Origin: Ligilactobacillus hayakitensis DSM 18933 = JCM 14209
GTDB lineage: Bacteria; Bacillota; Bacilli; Lactobacillales; Lactobacillaceae
Assembly: GCF_000615845.1 (NCBI RefSeq)
Contig: NZ_BAML01000001.1
Coordinates: 1 to 64,000 of the forward strand
Reading direction: 5' to 3'
Length of the DNA stretch: 64,000 bases
Below, in pieces: positions 23,060 to 31,969 of this stretch (within the stretch, counting starts at the first letter, position 1; every line of letters begins with the position of its first letter). Below the pieces are notes generated by a model. That model saw nothing but the letters and a program-made list of their open reading frames with translations, did not search any database and was not told the DNA's origin. A program made the translations under genes and the position numbers.

Positions 23060-23248
23060 AAGTAAATCCTTTCTAAGTATCAACTAAATTTTAGAATAAC
23101 ACATGTTAAAGTGATAAAAAAGTGATGGAATATGAACTTAAAAATTTTAAAATCTTTAAGGAAAAATTACAGTCAAAAAGTGCATTCTATGGTAGGATAG
23201 AGTATGTGTTTATAAATATATTTGTAATTATAAGAGGAGCAATCAGAA

Positions 23249-25309
23249 GTGAAAAATTTAAGAAATTCACGGCGATCAAGAGGGAATTCTAAAAATTCTT
23301 TGATACCAATTCGTTTGAATGTTTTATTCATTGTCGTCTTTTTATTGTTTGCTGCTTTAATCTGTCAATTAGCATATTTACAGATTGTTAACGGAAATAG
23401 ATTCTCAGCAGAAGCAACGAATAACGATACTCATATTGAAACAACTAATGTACAAAGAGGTATGATTTATGATTCTACAGGAAAATTAATCGTGGCAAAT
23501 AATTCAAGCCGCGCAATCTTATATACAAAGCCTGTAGTTGTAACCAACGATCAAATGAAAAGTGTTGCAGATAAACTTGTTACATATGTTTCAGTTGATA
23601 CTGAATCAATAACAAAAACAATGGAAGCAGAATATTATTTAGCTACTCCCAAAAATGCAAGTCGAATACAAAAACAAATCCCGAATGCAGCATCGCTAAC
23701 TAATGGGGATTTAAGCCGCCAGGAAACGTTATATGTTAAAAAGCATGATTTAACAGATAATTTCTCTAAAAAGCAAAAAGAAGCGGCTGTAATTTATCAT
23801 AAGATGAGTGGAGCATATTCGCTTTCTAATGTATATCTTAAAACTAAGGATGTTTCTGATACGGAGATGGCTGAAGTCGGGGAAAATTTATCTGCTATGC
23901 CAGGAATTAAAATTGGAACCGATTGGACAAGAAGTTATCCAGATGGAGAATATATTAAGAACCTAACAGGGACCGTAACTACTGAAAAACAAGGGTTACC
24001 AAGTGACAGTTTAGGGATATTTCTCGCTCAAGGTTATTCTCGAAATGATAGTGTTGGTTCAAGTTATTTGGAATCTAGATATCAAGATGCTTTAAAAGGA
24101 AGTAAGGGAATAACACAAGTAGTTACAAGAAATAATAAAATCGTTAAAAAAATTAAAGAATATGGGGGCCAACCTGGTGACGATCTCCAATTAACGATTA
24201 ACGCTCCTTTTCAAAAAGAAATGCAAGATATTGTTAATAAAACCGTATCAGGTATCGGTGGATTTTCGAGTGGTGGATATGCAATTGCAATTAATCCACA
24301 TACAGGTGGAATTTATGGAATGGCTGGAGTCTACCGGGATCCTAAAACTGGTAAAACTACGGAAAATCCAGCGGGAGCCATTAACCAATCAATTACAATG
24401 GGATCAGTTGTAAAACCAGCTATGATTATTGGTGCTCTAAAATCGGGAGTTATTACCCCAAGTAATAATACTCTTGTTGATATGCCAATAAAAGTTATGG
24501 ATACCCCAAGTAAAGGTTCATGGTTTAATAAGAGCGGATCTGCGAATATTCCGTTAACAGCTTCAGATGCGTTGATGGTTTCATCCAACTCATATATGAT
24601 GCAATTAGCGATGAAAGAAGCTGGATTTAAGTATAGTTATGGGGCACGTTTAACGATGCCAACTTCAATTTTTGATAAACTTCGAAATAACTTCAATGAT
24701 TTTGGGCTTGGCGTGAGAACTGGAATTGATATGTCAGGTGAAGTGTCCGGATTAGAAGGGCCAAGTACTCAGAAATATATCGGAAGTGCCTTGGATTTAT
24801 CATATGGTAACTATGATGCTTATACAACAATTCAATTAGCCGAATATGCGTCAATACTAGCTAATAAAGGGTATAAAATTCAACCGCACATATTACAAGC
24901 AATTCGAGCAAATGCTAAAAATGGGAAGCTTGGACAAGTTAAGTATGAAGCTCAACCTAAAATTACGGGCGTCATCAATGTTCCAAATTCTTACTGGAAC
25001 ATTATTCATTCCGGAATGTGGAATGTGGTTCATGGTTCAAGTTCATATGCTACTGGAACAAGTATGAAAGATATTAATCCAGGGATTGCTGCCAAAACAG
25101 GGACTGCTGAAACAAATTATGGTAAAAATGAAACAACGACTTTAAGTGCGATTAGTTTTGCTCCTTACAAAAATCCGCAAGTAGTTGTAGTCGTAGCATT
25201 TCCAGGAGTAACTAATTCAGATAGTGGTGTAAATATGCAAGCATTAAAGAGCATTTACGCAGCATATTGGAAACATGTTCAATCTGATAAAGGTATGACT
25301 AATAAATAA
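23249..25309 (+). CDS. pbp2b: Penicillin-binding protein 2b, transpeptidase for cell elongation
   Basis: A 686-residue class B PBP. One N-terminal membrane helix (about 25-47) precedes a dimerisation domain and a transpeptidase domain with SVVK (active-site Ser), SSN and KTGT motifs in order. There are no PASTA repeats, which separates it from the division-type PBP2x at 52636. Class B PBPs of this type work with RodA/MreCD in side-wall synthesis. The start is GTG behind AAGAGGAG. It stands alone between terminators; in some relatives rpmG follows, but none is seen. Confidence 0.92.
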   Translation: MKNLRNSRRSRGNSKNSLIPIRLNVLFIVVFLLFAALICQLAYLQIVNGNRFSAEATNNDTHIETTNVQRGMIYDSTGKLIVANNSSRAILYTKPVVVTNDQMKSVADKLVTYVSVDTESITKTMEAEYYLATPKNASRIQKQIPNAASLTNGDLSRQETLYVKKHDLTDNFSKKQKEAAVIYHKMSGAYSLSNVYLKTKDVSDTEMAEVGENLSAMPGIKIGTDWTRSYPDGEYIKNLTGTVTTEKQGLPSDSLGIFLAQGYSRNDSVGSSYLESRYQDALKGSKGITQVVTRNNKIVKKIKEYGGQPGDDLQLTINAPFQKEMQDIVNKTVSGIGGFSSGGYAIAINPHTGGIYGMAGVYRDPKTGKTTENPAGAINQSITMGSVVKPAMIIGALKSGVITPSNNTLVDMPIKVMDTPSKGSWFNKSGSANIPLTASDALMVSSNSYMMQLAMKEAGFKYSYGARLTMPTSIFDKLRNNFNDFGLGVRTGIDMSGEVSGLEGPSTQKYIGSALDLSYGNYDAYTTIQLAEYASILANKGYKIQPHILQAIRANAKNGKLGQVKYEAQPKITGVINVPNSYWNIIHSGMWNVVHGSSSYATGTSMKDINPGIAAKTGTAETNYGKNETTTLSAISFAPYKNPQVVVVVAFPGVTNSDSGVNMQALKSIYAAYWKHVQSDKGMTNK

Positions 25310-25321
25310 ATTATTATAGTT

Positions 25322-25357
25322 AAAAAAGATTTGAAATTTTTTTTCAAATCTTTTTTA
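25322..25357 (+). terminator. Terminator after pbp2b
   Basis: Perfect stem AAAAAAGATTTGAAA / TTTCAAATCTTTTTT. The loop is T-rich and the tail is U-rich. Confidence 0.85.
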
Positions 25358-25365
25358 GTTTTTAA

Positions 25366-25394
25366 TTGACGTTAAGACAAAAATTTGCTATTAT
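25366..25394 (+). promoter_or_regulatory. Promoter of the rplU operon
   Basis: TTGACG (25366-25371), 17-base spacer, TATTAT (25389-25394), with a TGc extended -10. Confidence 0.8.
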
Positions 25395-25399
25395 TTTAG

Positions 25400-25494
25400 T
25401 GTTGTATTTGTGCATATCACATCTGCAACCGCACGTTTTAAGTTAAAGTTCTCTTTTGAGACACTACATTACGGCGAGTCTAAGTATTTTAAGA
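25400..25494 (+). promoter_or_regulatory. Probable L21 leader RNA
   Basis: About 100 bases of 5' untranslated sequence lie between the promoter and the rplU ribosome site. In low-GC Gram-positives this position carries the conserved L21 leader that autoregulates the rplU-prp-rpmA operon. The segment contains GC-richer blocks (CATCTGCAACCGCACG and ATTACGGCGAGTC) unlike the surrounding A+T-rich DNA. I infer the family from position and composition and have not folded it fully. Confidence 0.6.
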
Positions 25495-25508
25495 GGAGGT
25501 GCACATTG

Positions 25509-25817
25509 ATGTACGCAATTATTCAAACAGGTGGCAAGCAACTTAAAGTTGAAGCTGGCCAAACAATCTACGTTGAAAAACTTGACGCAAACGCTGGTGA
25601 CAAGGTAACTTTTGATAAAGTTGTTTTTGTTGGTGGTGACAAGACTGTTATCGGTACACCATTCGTTGAAGGTGCTACTGTTGAAGCAACAGTTGAAAAA
25701 CAAGGTCGTGCTAAGAAAGTTGTTACTTTCAAGTACAAACCAAAGAAACACCAACACACTAAGCAAGGTCATCGTCAACCATACACAAAGGTTGTTATTG
25801 ACTCAATCAACGCTTAA
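25509..25817 (+). CDS. rplU: 50S ribosomal protein L21
   Basis: A 102-residue L21, beginning [11 protein letters not shown], with the basic C-terminal [16 protein letters not shown] that contacts 23S rRNA. I chose ATG 25509, 9 bases after GAGGAGG; a longer reading from 25410 runs through the leader RNA. It heads the rplU-prp-rpmA operon, in which the middle gene processes the product of the third. Confidence 0.97.
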   Translation: MYAIIQTGGKQLKVEAGQTIYVEKLDANAGDKVTFDKVVFVGGDKTVIGTPFVEGATVEATVEKQGRAKKVVTFKYKPKKHQHTKQGHRQPYTKVVIDSINA

Positions 25818-25823
25818 TTTTAA

Positions 25824-26150
25824 ATGATTAGAGTAAAGTTTTTATATCAAAACGATTGTCTTTTGGGCTTTGACATGCAAGGGCATGCTGGAGCTGGAGA
25901 GTATGGTTTCGACATTGTTTGCTCAGCTGTTTCTGTTCTATCTATCAATACGATTAACAGTCTAGAACAACTTTTACATGTAAAACCGCATATTATTTCT
26001 AATGAAAAAAATGGTGGTTTGTTGAAAGTTACTTTGAATGAGAATGATATTCTTAATCCTGAAGTTAAATTGTTAATGGATAGTTTTAAATTAGGACTAA
26101 CAGATATTGAGAAAAACTATGGTGAATATATAAAAATTAAAGATCGATAA
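25824..26150 (+). CDS. prp: Ribosomal-processing cysteine protease Prp
   Basis: A 108-residue cysteine protease that removes the N-terminal extension of ribosomal protein L27. The catalytic pair is visible as His in [11 protein letters not shown] (about residue 22) and Cys in DIVCSAVS (about 34). It lies between rplU and rpmA, 6 bases from the first, which is the diagnostic Firmicutes arrangement. The downstream L27 carries the matching cleavable extension, so the protease has its substrate in this window. No clear own Shine-Dalgarno; it is probably translationally coupled to rplU. Confidence 0.92.
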   Translation: MIRVKFLYQNDCLLGFDMQGHAGAGEYGFDIVCSAVSVLSINTINSLEQLLHVKPHIISNEKNGGLLKVTLNENDILNPEVKLLMDSFKLGLTDIEKNYGEYIKIKDR

Positions 26151-26169
26151 GATGGAGGTGCAAGCTACT

Positions 26170-26451
26170 ATGTTAATGAATTTACAATACTTCGCTCACA
26201 AAAAGGGTGGCGGTTCAACATCAAACGGCCGTGACTCTCGTTCAAAACGTTTAGGTGCTAAGAGTGCTGACGGTCAAGTTGTATCAGGTGGTTCAATTTT
26301 ATACCGTCAACGTGGTACACGTATTTACCCAGGTACAAACGTTGGTATGGGTGGAGATAACACATTATTTGCTAAAGTTACAGGTGTTGTTAAGTTTGAA
26401 CGCAAAGGCCGTGACAAGAAGCAAGTATCAGTTTACCCAGTTGCTGAATAA
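26170..26451 (+). CDS. rpmA: 50S ribosomal protein L27, with a Prp-cleaved N-terminal extension
   Basis: A 93-residue L27. The predicted N-terminus [14 protein letters not shown] has the hydrophobic extension ending in aromatic residues followed by Ala-His/Ser-Lys-Lys-Gly, the site cut by Prp in Staphylococcus and relatives. The mature end reaches the peptidyl-transferase centre. ATG 26170 is chosen because it gives this extension and follows GGAGG by 11 bases; GTG or ATG codons further upstream overlap the ribosome site. A strong terminator follows. Confidence 0.96.
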   Translation: MLMNLQYFAHKKGGGSTSNGRDSRSKRLGAKSADGQVVSGGSILYRQRGTRIYPGTNVGMGGDNTLFAKVTGVVKFERKGRDKKQVSVYPVAE

Positions 26452-26459
26452 TAACTGTT

Positions 26460-26488
26460 AAGGTTGGATATATATCCAACCTTTTTTT
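26460..26488 (+). terminator. Terminator of the rplU-prp-rpmA operon
   Basis: Perfect stem AAGGTTGGATA / TATCCAACCTT followed by TTTTT. Confidence 0.92.
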
Positions 26489-26506
26489 ATATATTTAGGA
26501 GGAAAT

Positions 26507-27574
26507 ATGATAAACTTCAAAAAACGGCGTGAAGCTTTAAAAGAGTATATGCAAACAGTGTTTGTAGATGCGTTTTTGATAACTGATAAATATAATTTGT
26601 ACTATTTCACTGGTTTTACGGGTGATGATGGTATTGGTTTAATAACGGAGTCTGGGGACTATATTATTACAGATAGTCGTTTTGAACAACAATTAATTGT
26701 AAATAATCCAGATATAGATCATGTAATTACGCGCAATTATTTGGGCGAAGCAATTAAAATAATGGAAAGAAAAAAATTAATTGCCATGGCTTTTGAAGGA
26801 ACGTTAGATTATTTGAGTTATGATTTTTTAGATGAAAATGCCAGTCATGACTTGGTAAATCTTTCGGGTGTATTAGAACAATTCCGTTCTGTAAAAGATC
26901 AAGATGAAATTAAGAATGTAAAAAGGGCTACGGAGCTTTCTAAAAAGGGATTTGAACATCTTTTAAAAGAAGTTGAAGTTGGCAAAACCGAAAAGCAAAT
27001 GGTACTAGAATTAGATTATTATATGAGAAAAAATGGAGCGCAAAAAGCTTCATTTGAAACCATTTTTGCTAGTGGAAGCCGAACAGCTTGGCCACATGCA
27101 ACATATACAGATGAAACATTAAAAAATGGGGACATAATAACTTTAGATTTTGGATATTATGTTGATGGATATACTAGCGATATAACACGATCATTTAATT
27201 TAGGCAAAGCTGATAGTAAAATTAAAGAAATTTACCAAATAGTATTAGAAGCGTTAAATGCAACTGTAGCTGCAATAAAACCAGGGGTTACTGGAAAGCA
27301 ACTCGATGAAATTGGACGTGCAGTGATTGAAAAAGCGGGTTATGGAAAATATTTTAATCATGGAATGGGGCATGGAATTGGTCTTGATATCCATGAATTA
27401 CCTAATATTGGTGGAAGTTATTCTGATGAATTACAACCCAACCAAATTATTACAATCGAACCAGGAATTTATCTACCAGAAATTGGTGGGGTCAGAATTG
27501 AAGATGATATTTTAGTGACTGATAATGGTTTTGAAAATCTGACTGACTTTGGTAAAGATTTTAAGGAACTTTAA
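26507..27574 (+). CDS. pepP: M24-family aminopeptidase P (Xaa-Pro dipeptidase, YqhT-like)
   Basis: A 355-residue metallopeptidase with a creatinase-like N-terminal domain (about 1-125) and a pita-bread catalytic domain. Metal ligands are visible in LDFGYYVDGYTSDITR (two Asp), GHGIGLDIHE (His) and ITIEPGIYLPEIGGVRIEDD (two Glu). It cleaves an N-terminal residue before proline. AGGAGG precedes the ATG. In most Firmicutes this gene is followed by efp; here a new promoter and ddl follow. Confidence 0.92.
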   Translation: MINFKKRREALKEYMQTVFVDAFLITDKYNLYYFTGFTGDDGIGLITESGDYIITDSRFEQQLIVNNPDIDHVITRNYLGEAIKIMERKKLIAMAFEGTLDYLSYDFLDENASHDLVNLSGVLEQFRSVKDQDEIKNVKRATELSKKGFEHLLKEVEVGKTEKQMVLELDYYMRKNGAQKASFETIFASGSRTAWPHATYTDETLKNGDIITLDFGYYVDGYTSDITRSFNLGKADSKIKEIYQIVLEALNATVAAIKPGVTGKQLDEIGRAVIEKAGYGKYFNHGMGHGIGLDIHELPNIGGSYSDELQPNQIITIEPGIYLPEIGGVRIEDDILVTDNGFENLTDFGKDFKEL

Positions 27575-27584
27575 AAAATAATAA

Positions 27585-27613
27585 CTGACAAAATTTCTAT
27601 TTAATGGTATTAT
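27585..27613 (+). promoter_or_regulatory. ddl: Promoter of ddl
   Basis: CTGACA (27585-27590), 17-base spacer, then TGg-TATTAT (27608-27613), an extended -10. It lies beyond the possible upstream start 27604, which supports ATG 27682 as the real ddl start. Confidence 0.8.
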
Positions 27614-27681
27614 TTTATAAGTTGAAGAGATTAACTACAACAATCGAATTAATATTATTTTATGATAGGACGGATAACTTA

Positions 27682-28818
27682 ATGGAAAATAAAAAATTAC
27701 ACATTGCGCTGTTGTTTGGAGGGAATTCTTCTGAACATGATGTTTCAAAGCGTTCAGCTCATAACATCTATGATGCATTAGATAAAGAAAAATATGAAGT
27801 ATCAGTTTTCATGTTCACAAAAAAAGGTTTCTTATTAGGCAACGAAGCCTCAATGCGTATTTTTGATGGCGAAAATGAAGATAAAGTGGTTGCTGAAGTA
27901 ACTAAAGATGTTGATTTTTCAAATCCATTAGCTAACATTCAAAACTTATCTGAAGTTAAAGATGTTGATGTATTTTACCCAGTAATTCACGGTAACATGG
28001 GTGAAGATGGTACAGTTCAAGGTTTATTCCGTTTACTTAACAAGCCATGGATTGGTAGTGGAATTGCATCATCTGCTGTATCATTTGATAAAGATTTAAC
28101 TAAGAAGTTACTTACAATTAATGGAATTAGAAATACTAAATATGTTTTGGTAACACCAGATAATCAAAAAGAATACCCATATGCAAAAATCGTTGAAGAA
28201 CTTGGAGAAACAGTTTTTGTTAAACCAGCTCGTCAAGGTTCATCAGTAGGTATTCATAAAGTAACTAATGAACAAGAATATAATGAAGCTTTACAAGATG
28301 GTTTCAAATATGATTTCAAGATCTTAGTTGAAGAAGCAATCAAGAATCCTCGTGAAGTAGAATGTTCAGTTCTTGGTAACTTAGATATTAAAGCTTCAAA
28401 ATTAGGAGCTATTTCAATACCAGGAAGTGATGATTGGTATGATTATAACAATAAATTCGTTGACGCTTCAGGAGTTGTCTTTGAAATGCCAATTAACTTA
28501 CCTGAAAAATTAACTAAAGAAATCCAACAAATGTCATTAGATGCATTCCGCGCATTAGACAATCGTGGTTTAGCACGTATGGACTTTTTAGTTGATGAAA
28601 ATGATGTACCTTACTTTGGTGAAGTTAACACATTACCAGGATTTACAAACATTTCATTATATCCACAATTATGGGAAGTTTCAGGCATTAACTACAGCGA
28701 TTTAATCGACCAATTAATTCAGTTAGCTATCGATGAATTTAAAGCAAATGAAGAAATTCATTATGACTTCGTTGAATTAGGAACTGAAAAAGTTGGTAAA
28801 AAAATTATCGGTGAATAA
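27682..28818 (+). CDS. ddl: D-Ala ligase of the F-type (predicted D-alanine--D-lactate ligase)
   Basis: A 378-residue ATP-grasp ligase that makes the terminal dipeptide or depsipeptide of the peptidoglycan precursor. It has the LFGGNSSEHDVS N-terminus, the ATP-binding GSSVGIHKV loop, and the C-terminal GEVNTLPGFT. In the omega-loop motif YDYNNKF the residue after Lys is Phe (about residue 259). E. coli DdlB has Tyr216 there. Phe at this position is known from Leuconostoc and vancomycin-resistant lactobacilli to favour D-Ala-D-lactate. Start ATG 27682 follows AGGACGG. Confidence 0.93.
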   Translation: MENKKLHIALLFGGNSSEHDVSKRSAHNIYDALDKEKYEVSVFMFTKKGFLLGNEASMRIFDGENEDKVVAEVTKDVDFSNPLANIQNLSEVKDVDVFYPVIHGNMGEDGTVQGLFRLLNKPWIGSGIASSAVSFDKDLTKKLLTINGIRNTKYVLVTPDNQKEYPYAKIVEELGETVFVKPARQGSSVGIHKVTNEQEYNEALQDGFKYDFKILVEEAIKNPREVECSVLGNLDIKASKLGAISIPGSDDWYDYNNKFVDASGVVFEMPINLPEKLTKEIQQMSLDAFRALDNRGLARMDFLVDENDVPYFGEVNTLPGFTNISLYPQLWEVSGINYSDLIDQLIQLAIDEFKANEEIHYDFVELGTEKVGKKIIGE

Positions 28819-28821
28819 ATA

Positions 28822-28866
28822 AAAAGTCATTAAGTTAGATTTTAATCTAATTTAATGACTTTTTTT
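28822..28866 (+). terminator. Terminator after ddl
   Basis: Long stem AAAGTCATTAAGTTAGATT / AATCTAATTTAATGACTTT with G-T pairing, followed by TTTTT. Confidence 0.9.
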
Positions 28867-28896
28867 GTATATTAATTAGTGAAAGAAGGTGTAAAT

Positions 28897-29457
28897 ATGA
28901 CCACATGTTCCTGGAGTTATCAAAAATCAGAGAGTTTACAAGCGTACCATGAATTAGAGTGGGGAAAACCAGAATATAATGAAAATAAAATATTTGAAAT
29001 TCTGGCACTCGAATCGCTGCAGTCTGGATTGAAATGGGAGTTAATTTTGGAAAGACGAGAAAATTTAAGAAAGGCATTTCTTGATTTTGATCCGGATAAG
29101 ATTGCAAATTTTACAGAAGTTGAGGTAGAACAACTGATGCAAAATCCAACTATTATTCGGAATAGAAATAAGATTCAAGCGATAATTAACAATGCCAAAC
29201 TTGTAAAGCAGATGCATCAAGAAAATAAAAAGTTAAGTGAATATTTTTGGAATATAATTCATTATCAACCCATTATTAATCACTACCATCACCAAGAAGA
29301 AATTCCCAAGGAAACGGAATTATCGCGGCAAATAGCTAAAAGTTTAAAGAAAAAAGGGTTTAAATTTGTCGGCCCGGTTACTATCTATTCTTTCATGCAA
29401 GCTAGCGGCATGGTTGATGATCATTTGGTAAATTGTGATGTAAAATTAAATAATTAA
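28897..29457 (+). CDS. tag: DNA-3-methyladenine glycosylase I
   Basis: A 186-residue base-excision glycosylase that removes 3-methyladenine. The N-terminal CSW (residues 4-6) belongs to the family's zinc snap, and YHELEWG, ESLQSGLKWE and the C-terminal VGPVTIYSFMQASGMVDDH follow in order. ATG 28897 lies after GAAGGTG; the GTG at 28879 overlaps that site. It is a single gene between two terminators and converges on uspA. Confidence 0.92.
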   Translation: MTTCSWSYQKSESLQAYHELEWGKPEYNENKIFEILALESLQSGLKWELILERRENLRKAFLDFDPDKIANFTEVEVEQLMQNPTIIRNRNKIQAIINNAKLVKQMHQENKKLSEYFWNIIHYQPIINHYHHQEEIPKETELSRQIAKSLKKKGFKFVGPVTIYSFMQASGMVDDHLVNCDVKLNN

Positions 29458-29458
29458 A

Positions 29459-29498
29459 GAGGCTAGGGATTAAGTGTGTTAATTCAATCCCTAGCCTC
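29459..29498. terminator. Bidirectional terminator between tag and uspA
   Basis: Perfect 13-base stem GAGGCTAGGGATT / AATCCCTAGCCTC between convergent genes. T-runs are short on both sides. Confidence 0.8.
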
Positions 29499-29509
29499 AT
29501 TTTGGTTAA

Positions 29510-30013
29510 TTATTTATTTTCTGAGAAACCTTTTCGTTGCTCTTTTGAAAGGGCTGGTTTATTTTCTAAGTCTGTCCGTACTACAAGAACATCGCAATCA
29601 GCTGTTCTTGTTACGTATTCTGTAACAGATCCAATTAACAAGCGTTCAACCGCATTTAAACCTGTGGCACCAATCATAATTAAATCAATTCCTAATTCTT
29701 TTGGAAGTTCTTTAGCAATCACTGTTTTAGGAGCACCGTATTCAACCGATGAATCAATATGCTCGATACCTGATTTTTTGGCTTCTTCAATATATCCATC
29801 CATAGTTTTACGGGCTGTTTCTGTAACTTGTTCTACCATAGCAGTATCAAAGCTAGAAATATTTTGAAAGGCACGAGTATCTACGACATGAACGAGGTGT
29901 AATTTAGTGTCTTCACCATTACGTAACGCAACGGCTACAGCCTTTTTGAAGGCAAGTTCAGCTTCATATGAGCCGTCAATTGGAACTAAAATATTGTTGT
30001 ACTTTTGTAACAT
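29510..30013 (-). CDS. Universal stress protein, UspA family
   Basis: A 167-residue Usp-domain protein. The N-terminal NILVPIDGS and the C-terminal ATP-binding motif G-x2-G-x9-G-S, seen as GATGLNAVERLLIGSVT, show the nucleotide-binding class. VVDTRAFQ and the conserved alternation of strands and helices fit a single domain. The start ATG 30013 is 8 bases after AAAGGA; an in-frame ATG at 30022 touches that site. Usp proteins respond to stress and starvation; the specific partner is unknown. Confidence 0.9.
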   Translation of the reverse strand: MLQKYNNILVPIDGSYEAELAFKKAVAVALRNGEDTKLHLVHVVDTRAFQNISSFDTAMVEQVTETARKTMDGYIEEAKKSGIEHIDSSVEYGAPKTVIAKELPKELGIDLIMIGATGLNAVERLLIGSVTEYVTRTADCDVLVVRTDLENKPALSKEQRKGFSENK

Positions 30014-30103
30014 ACAAATCATCCTTTCTCACTATATCTCTCACCATTATTGTACTGTAAAACTTGAAAAAAAGGAAGTGAAAACCGTTACAAAAATTAT
30101 TTT

Positions 30104-30403
30104 TTATTTATTAAGAGGAAAATAAATTAACATTGCGAAAGGTAAAACTGATTCACAAATGGTTCCTATTGTAAGTAATAGAATACAAAGAGTACTTAAA
30201 TTTTTAAAGAAACACAATAGTAAGATTAAAATCCCAATCACTAGTAAAATAGTACCCCATACTAACATGAAAGTTGATAATCCAGGTTGCTTAAGAGGAT
30301 AAAATATTAAAAAATGGCGTTTACGATTTAAAATCAAATATCCGCCAGTAAAAGAAATAATTAATCCAAGTAAAACTTCAAGAAATAATATAATGTTTAT
30401 CAT
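30104..30403 (-). CDS. Small membrane protein of unknown function
   Basis: A 99-residue protein with three hydrophobic segments (about 2-25, 43-64 and 68-95) separated by a short basic loop (LNRKRH). A GAGGT lies 8 bases before the ATG on the minus strand, so expression is credible. I do not recognise the family. It sits between the probable 6S RNA and uspA, reading in the same direction, with the ncRNA terminator directly upstream. Confidence 0.65.
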   Translation of the reverse strand: MINIILFLEVLLGLIISFTGGYLILNRKRHFLIFYPLKQPGLSTFMLVWGTILLVIGILILLLCFFKNLSTLCILLLTIGTICESVLPFAMLIYFPLNK

Positions 30404-30421
30404 ATAAATACCTCATTTAAT

Positions 30422-30450
30422 AAAAAAAGAAGCTGGGAAAACCCAACTTC
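30422..30450 (-). terminator. Terminator of the probable 6S RNA
   Basis: Minus-strand stem GAAGTTGGG-TTTT-CCCAGCTTC followed by TTTTTTT. Confidence 0.9.
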
Positions 30451-30632
30451 AATATCCGGTAGTGCCGTTAATCATCTCTGTAGTTGAACCCGCGAATAGT
30501 GCAGGTGGTATTCAAATAACTTGATTCAATTACCTTCGTGTAAAAGGCTTCAATCCACAAGTGCTTAAGAAAACCAATTTTAAAATTGTTCGGTCAACCA
30601 TACGACGAGATAACGCGTACACCTCAGAAACC
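30422..30632 (-). ncRNA. ssrS: Probable 6S RNA, downstream of rarA
   Basis: A promoter and a strong terminator bracket about 210 bases without a reading frame, directly after rarA. This is where 6S RNA often lies beside rarA-type genes in Firmicutes. On the minus strand the two ends can pair: GCGTTATCTC near the 5' end faces GAGA(tgat)TAACGGC near the 3' end, and GGTG faces the CACTACC segment. That fits the closing stem of 6S RNA, which mimics an open promoter and binds sigma-A RNA polymerase. The family call is from position, size and end pairing. Confidence 0.6.
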
Positions 30633-30638
30633 ATAATT

Positions 30639-30667
30639 ATAATACCATATTAGACGTATAAGTTCAA
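30639..30667 (-). promoter_or_regulatory. Promoter of the probable 6S RNA
   Basis: On the minus strand, TTGAAC (30667-30662), 17-base spacer, TATTAT (30644-30639). It starts right at the end of rarA. Confidence 0.75.
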
Positions 30668-31939
30668 TTATTTGTTTTGAGCCTCTTTTAGACGACGATA
30701 TTGCTGGCCTAAACTAGTTTCAAATGCTCCATTTTCTTTTGGATAGTAGTATTGTTTATCCTTCATACTTTGAGGTAGATAATCTTGTTTAACCCAATCA
30801 TGTGGGAAATCATGAGGATATTTATAAGTTGTGCCATGACCTAGATTTTTAGCCCCTTTATAATGAGCATCTTTAAGATGGTTAGGAATAGATCCATAAT
30901 TTCCACTTTTTATATCGTTTAAAGCAGAATCAATTGCAAGAATACCAGAATTCGATTTAGGTGATAAGCATAGTTCGATAACTGAATCGGCTAATGGGAT
31001 TCTTGCTTCTGGAAAACCAATTCGTTCAGCAGCTTGTACAGCAAGGACTGTTCTTGTGACAGCAGGCATATTAGCTAACCCGATATCTTCATATGCAATA
31101 GTAATTAAACGGCGGCTGATTGTTGGTAAATCCTGTGCTTCAATTAAACGGGCTAAATAATGTAATGCTGCATCTACGTCTGAACCACGGATAGATTTTT
31201 GAAAGGCAGAAATCGTATCGTAATGGGCGTCGCCGTTTTTATCATGAACAAGCGATTTTTTTTGCAAACAATCGTTGATGATATTTAAAGTAATAATAAT
31301 TTCATTATGATCGTCAGGCTGAGTTGACTTACAAGCCAACTCAAGTGCATTTAGAGCACTACGCAAATCACCAAATGTTGCTAAACTAAGTTGTTCTAAA
31401 GCATCGTCGTCTAATTTGATGTTGAGCGAACCTAGTCCATTTTGCTTGTCTTTTAAAGCTCGGTTAACTGCTTGCTTAATATCGTCTTGTGTTAGTGGAA
31501 ACACTTCGAAAATTTGAGTCCGACTACGGATTGCAGGATTGATTGAAATATATGGATTTTCTGTTGTAGCACCAATGAGGACAATTTCTCCATTTTCAAG
31601 ATGAGGGAGTAAATAATCCTGTTTGGGTTTGGTTAAACGATGAATTTCATCCAATAATAATATGACAGTACCACTAAATTTAGCTTCTTCAACAACTTGT
31701 TCGAGTTGTTTTTTAGAATCGGTTGCTGCGTTTAATTTACGGAATGCATACTTGGTAGAACCTGCAATGGCACTTGCAATACTAGTTTTTCCCGTTCCGG
31801 GTGGGCCATATAAAATCATGGAAGATAATAATTTAGCATCTACCATTCTCCTGATAATTTTTCCGGGCCCAACAAGATGTTGTTGACCGACAACTTCATC
31901 TATGTTTTGTGGGCGCATCTTAAAAGCTAGTGGTTTCAT
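30668..31939 (-). CDS. rarA: Replication-associated recombination protein RarA (MgsA)
   Basis: A 423-residue AAA+ ATPase of the clamp-loader/RuvB class that acts at stalled forks. Walker A GPPGTGKTS (about 44-52) and Walker B LLLDEIHRL are clear. The middle and C-terminal tetramerisation domain contains AIDSALNDIKSG and the conserved KYPHDFPHDWVKQDYLP near the end. I chose ATG 31939, 7 bases after GGAGGT; a TTG at 31942 is adjacent. The next feature on its strand is the probable 6S RNA. Confidence 0.95.
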   Translation of the reverse strand: MKPLAFKMRPQNIDEVVGQQHLVGPGKIIRRMVDAKLLSSMILYGPPGTGKTSIASAIAGSTKYAFRKLNAATDSKKQLEQVVEEAKFSGTVILLLDEIHRLTKPKQDYLLPHLENGEIVLIGATTENPYISINPAIRSRTQIFEVFPLTQDDIKQAVNRALKDKQNGLGSLNIKLDDDALEQLSLATFGDLRSALNALELACKSTQPDDHNEIIITLNIINDCLQKKSLVHDKNGDAHYDTISAFQKSIRGSDVDAALHYLARLIEAQDLPTISRRLITIAYEDIGLANMPAVTRTVLAVQAAERIGFPEARIPLADSVIELCLSPKSNSGILAIDSALNDIKSGNYGSIPNHLKDAHYKGAKNLGHGTTYKYPHDFPHDWVKQDYLPQSMKDKQYYYPKENGAFETSLGQQYRRLKEAQNK

Positions 31940-31969
31940 CAAATCTACCTCCGTAATTTTTAAATAAAA

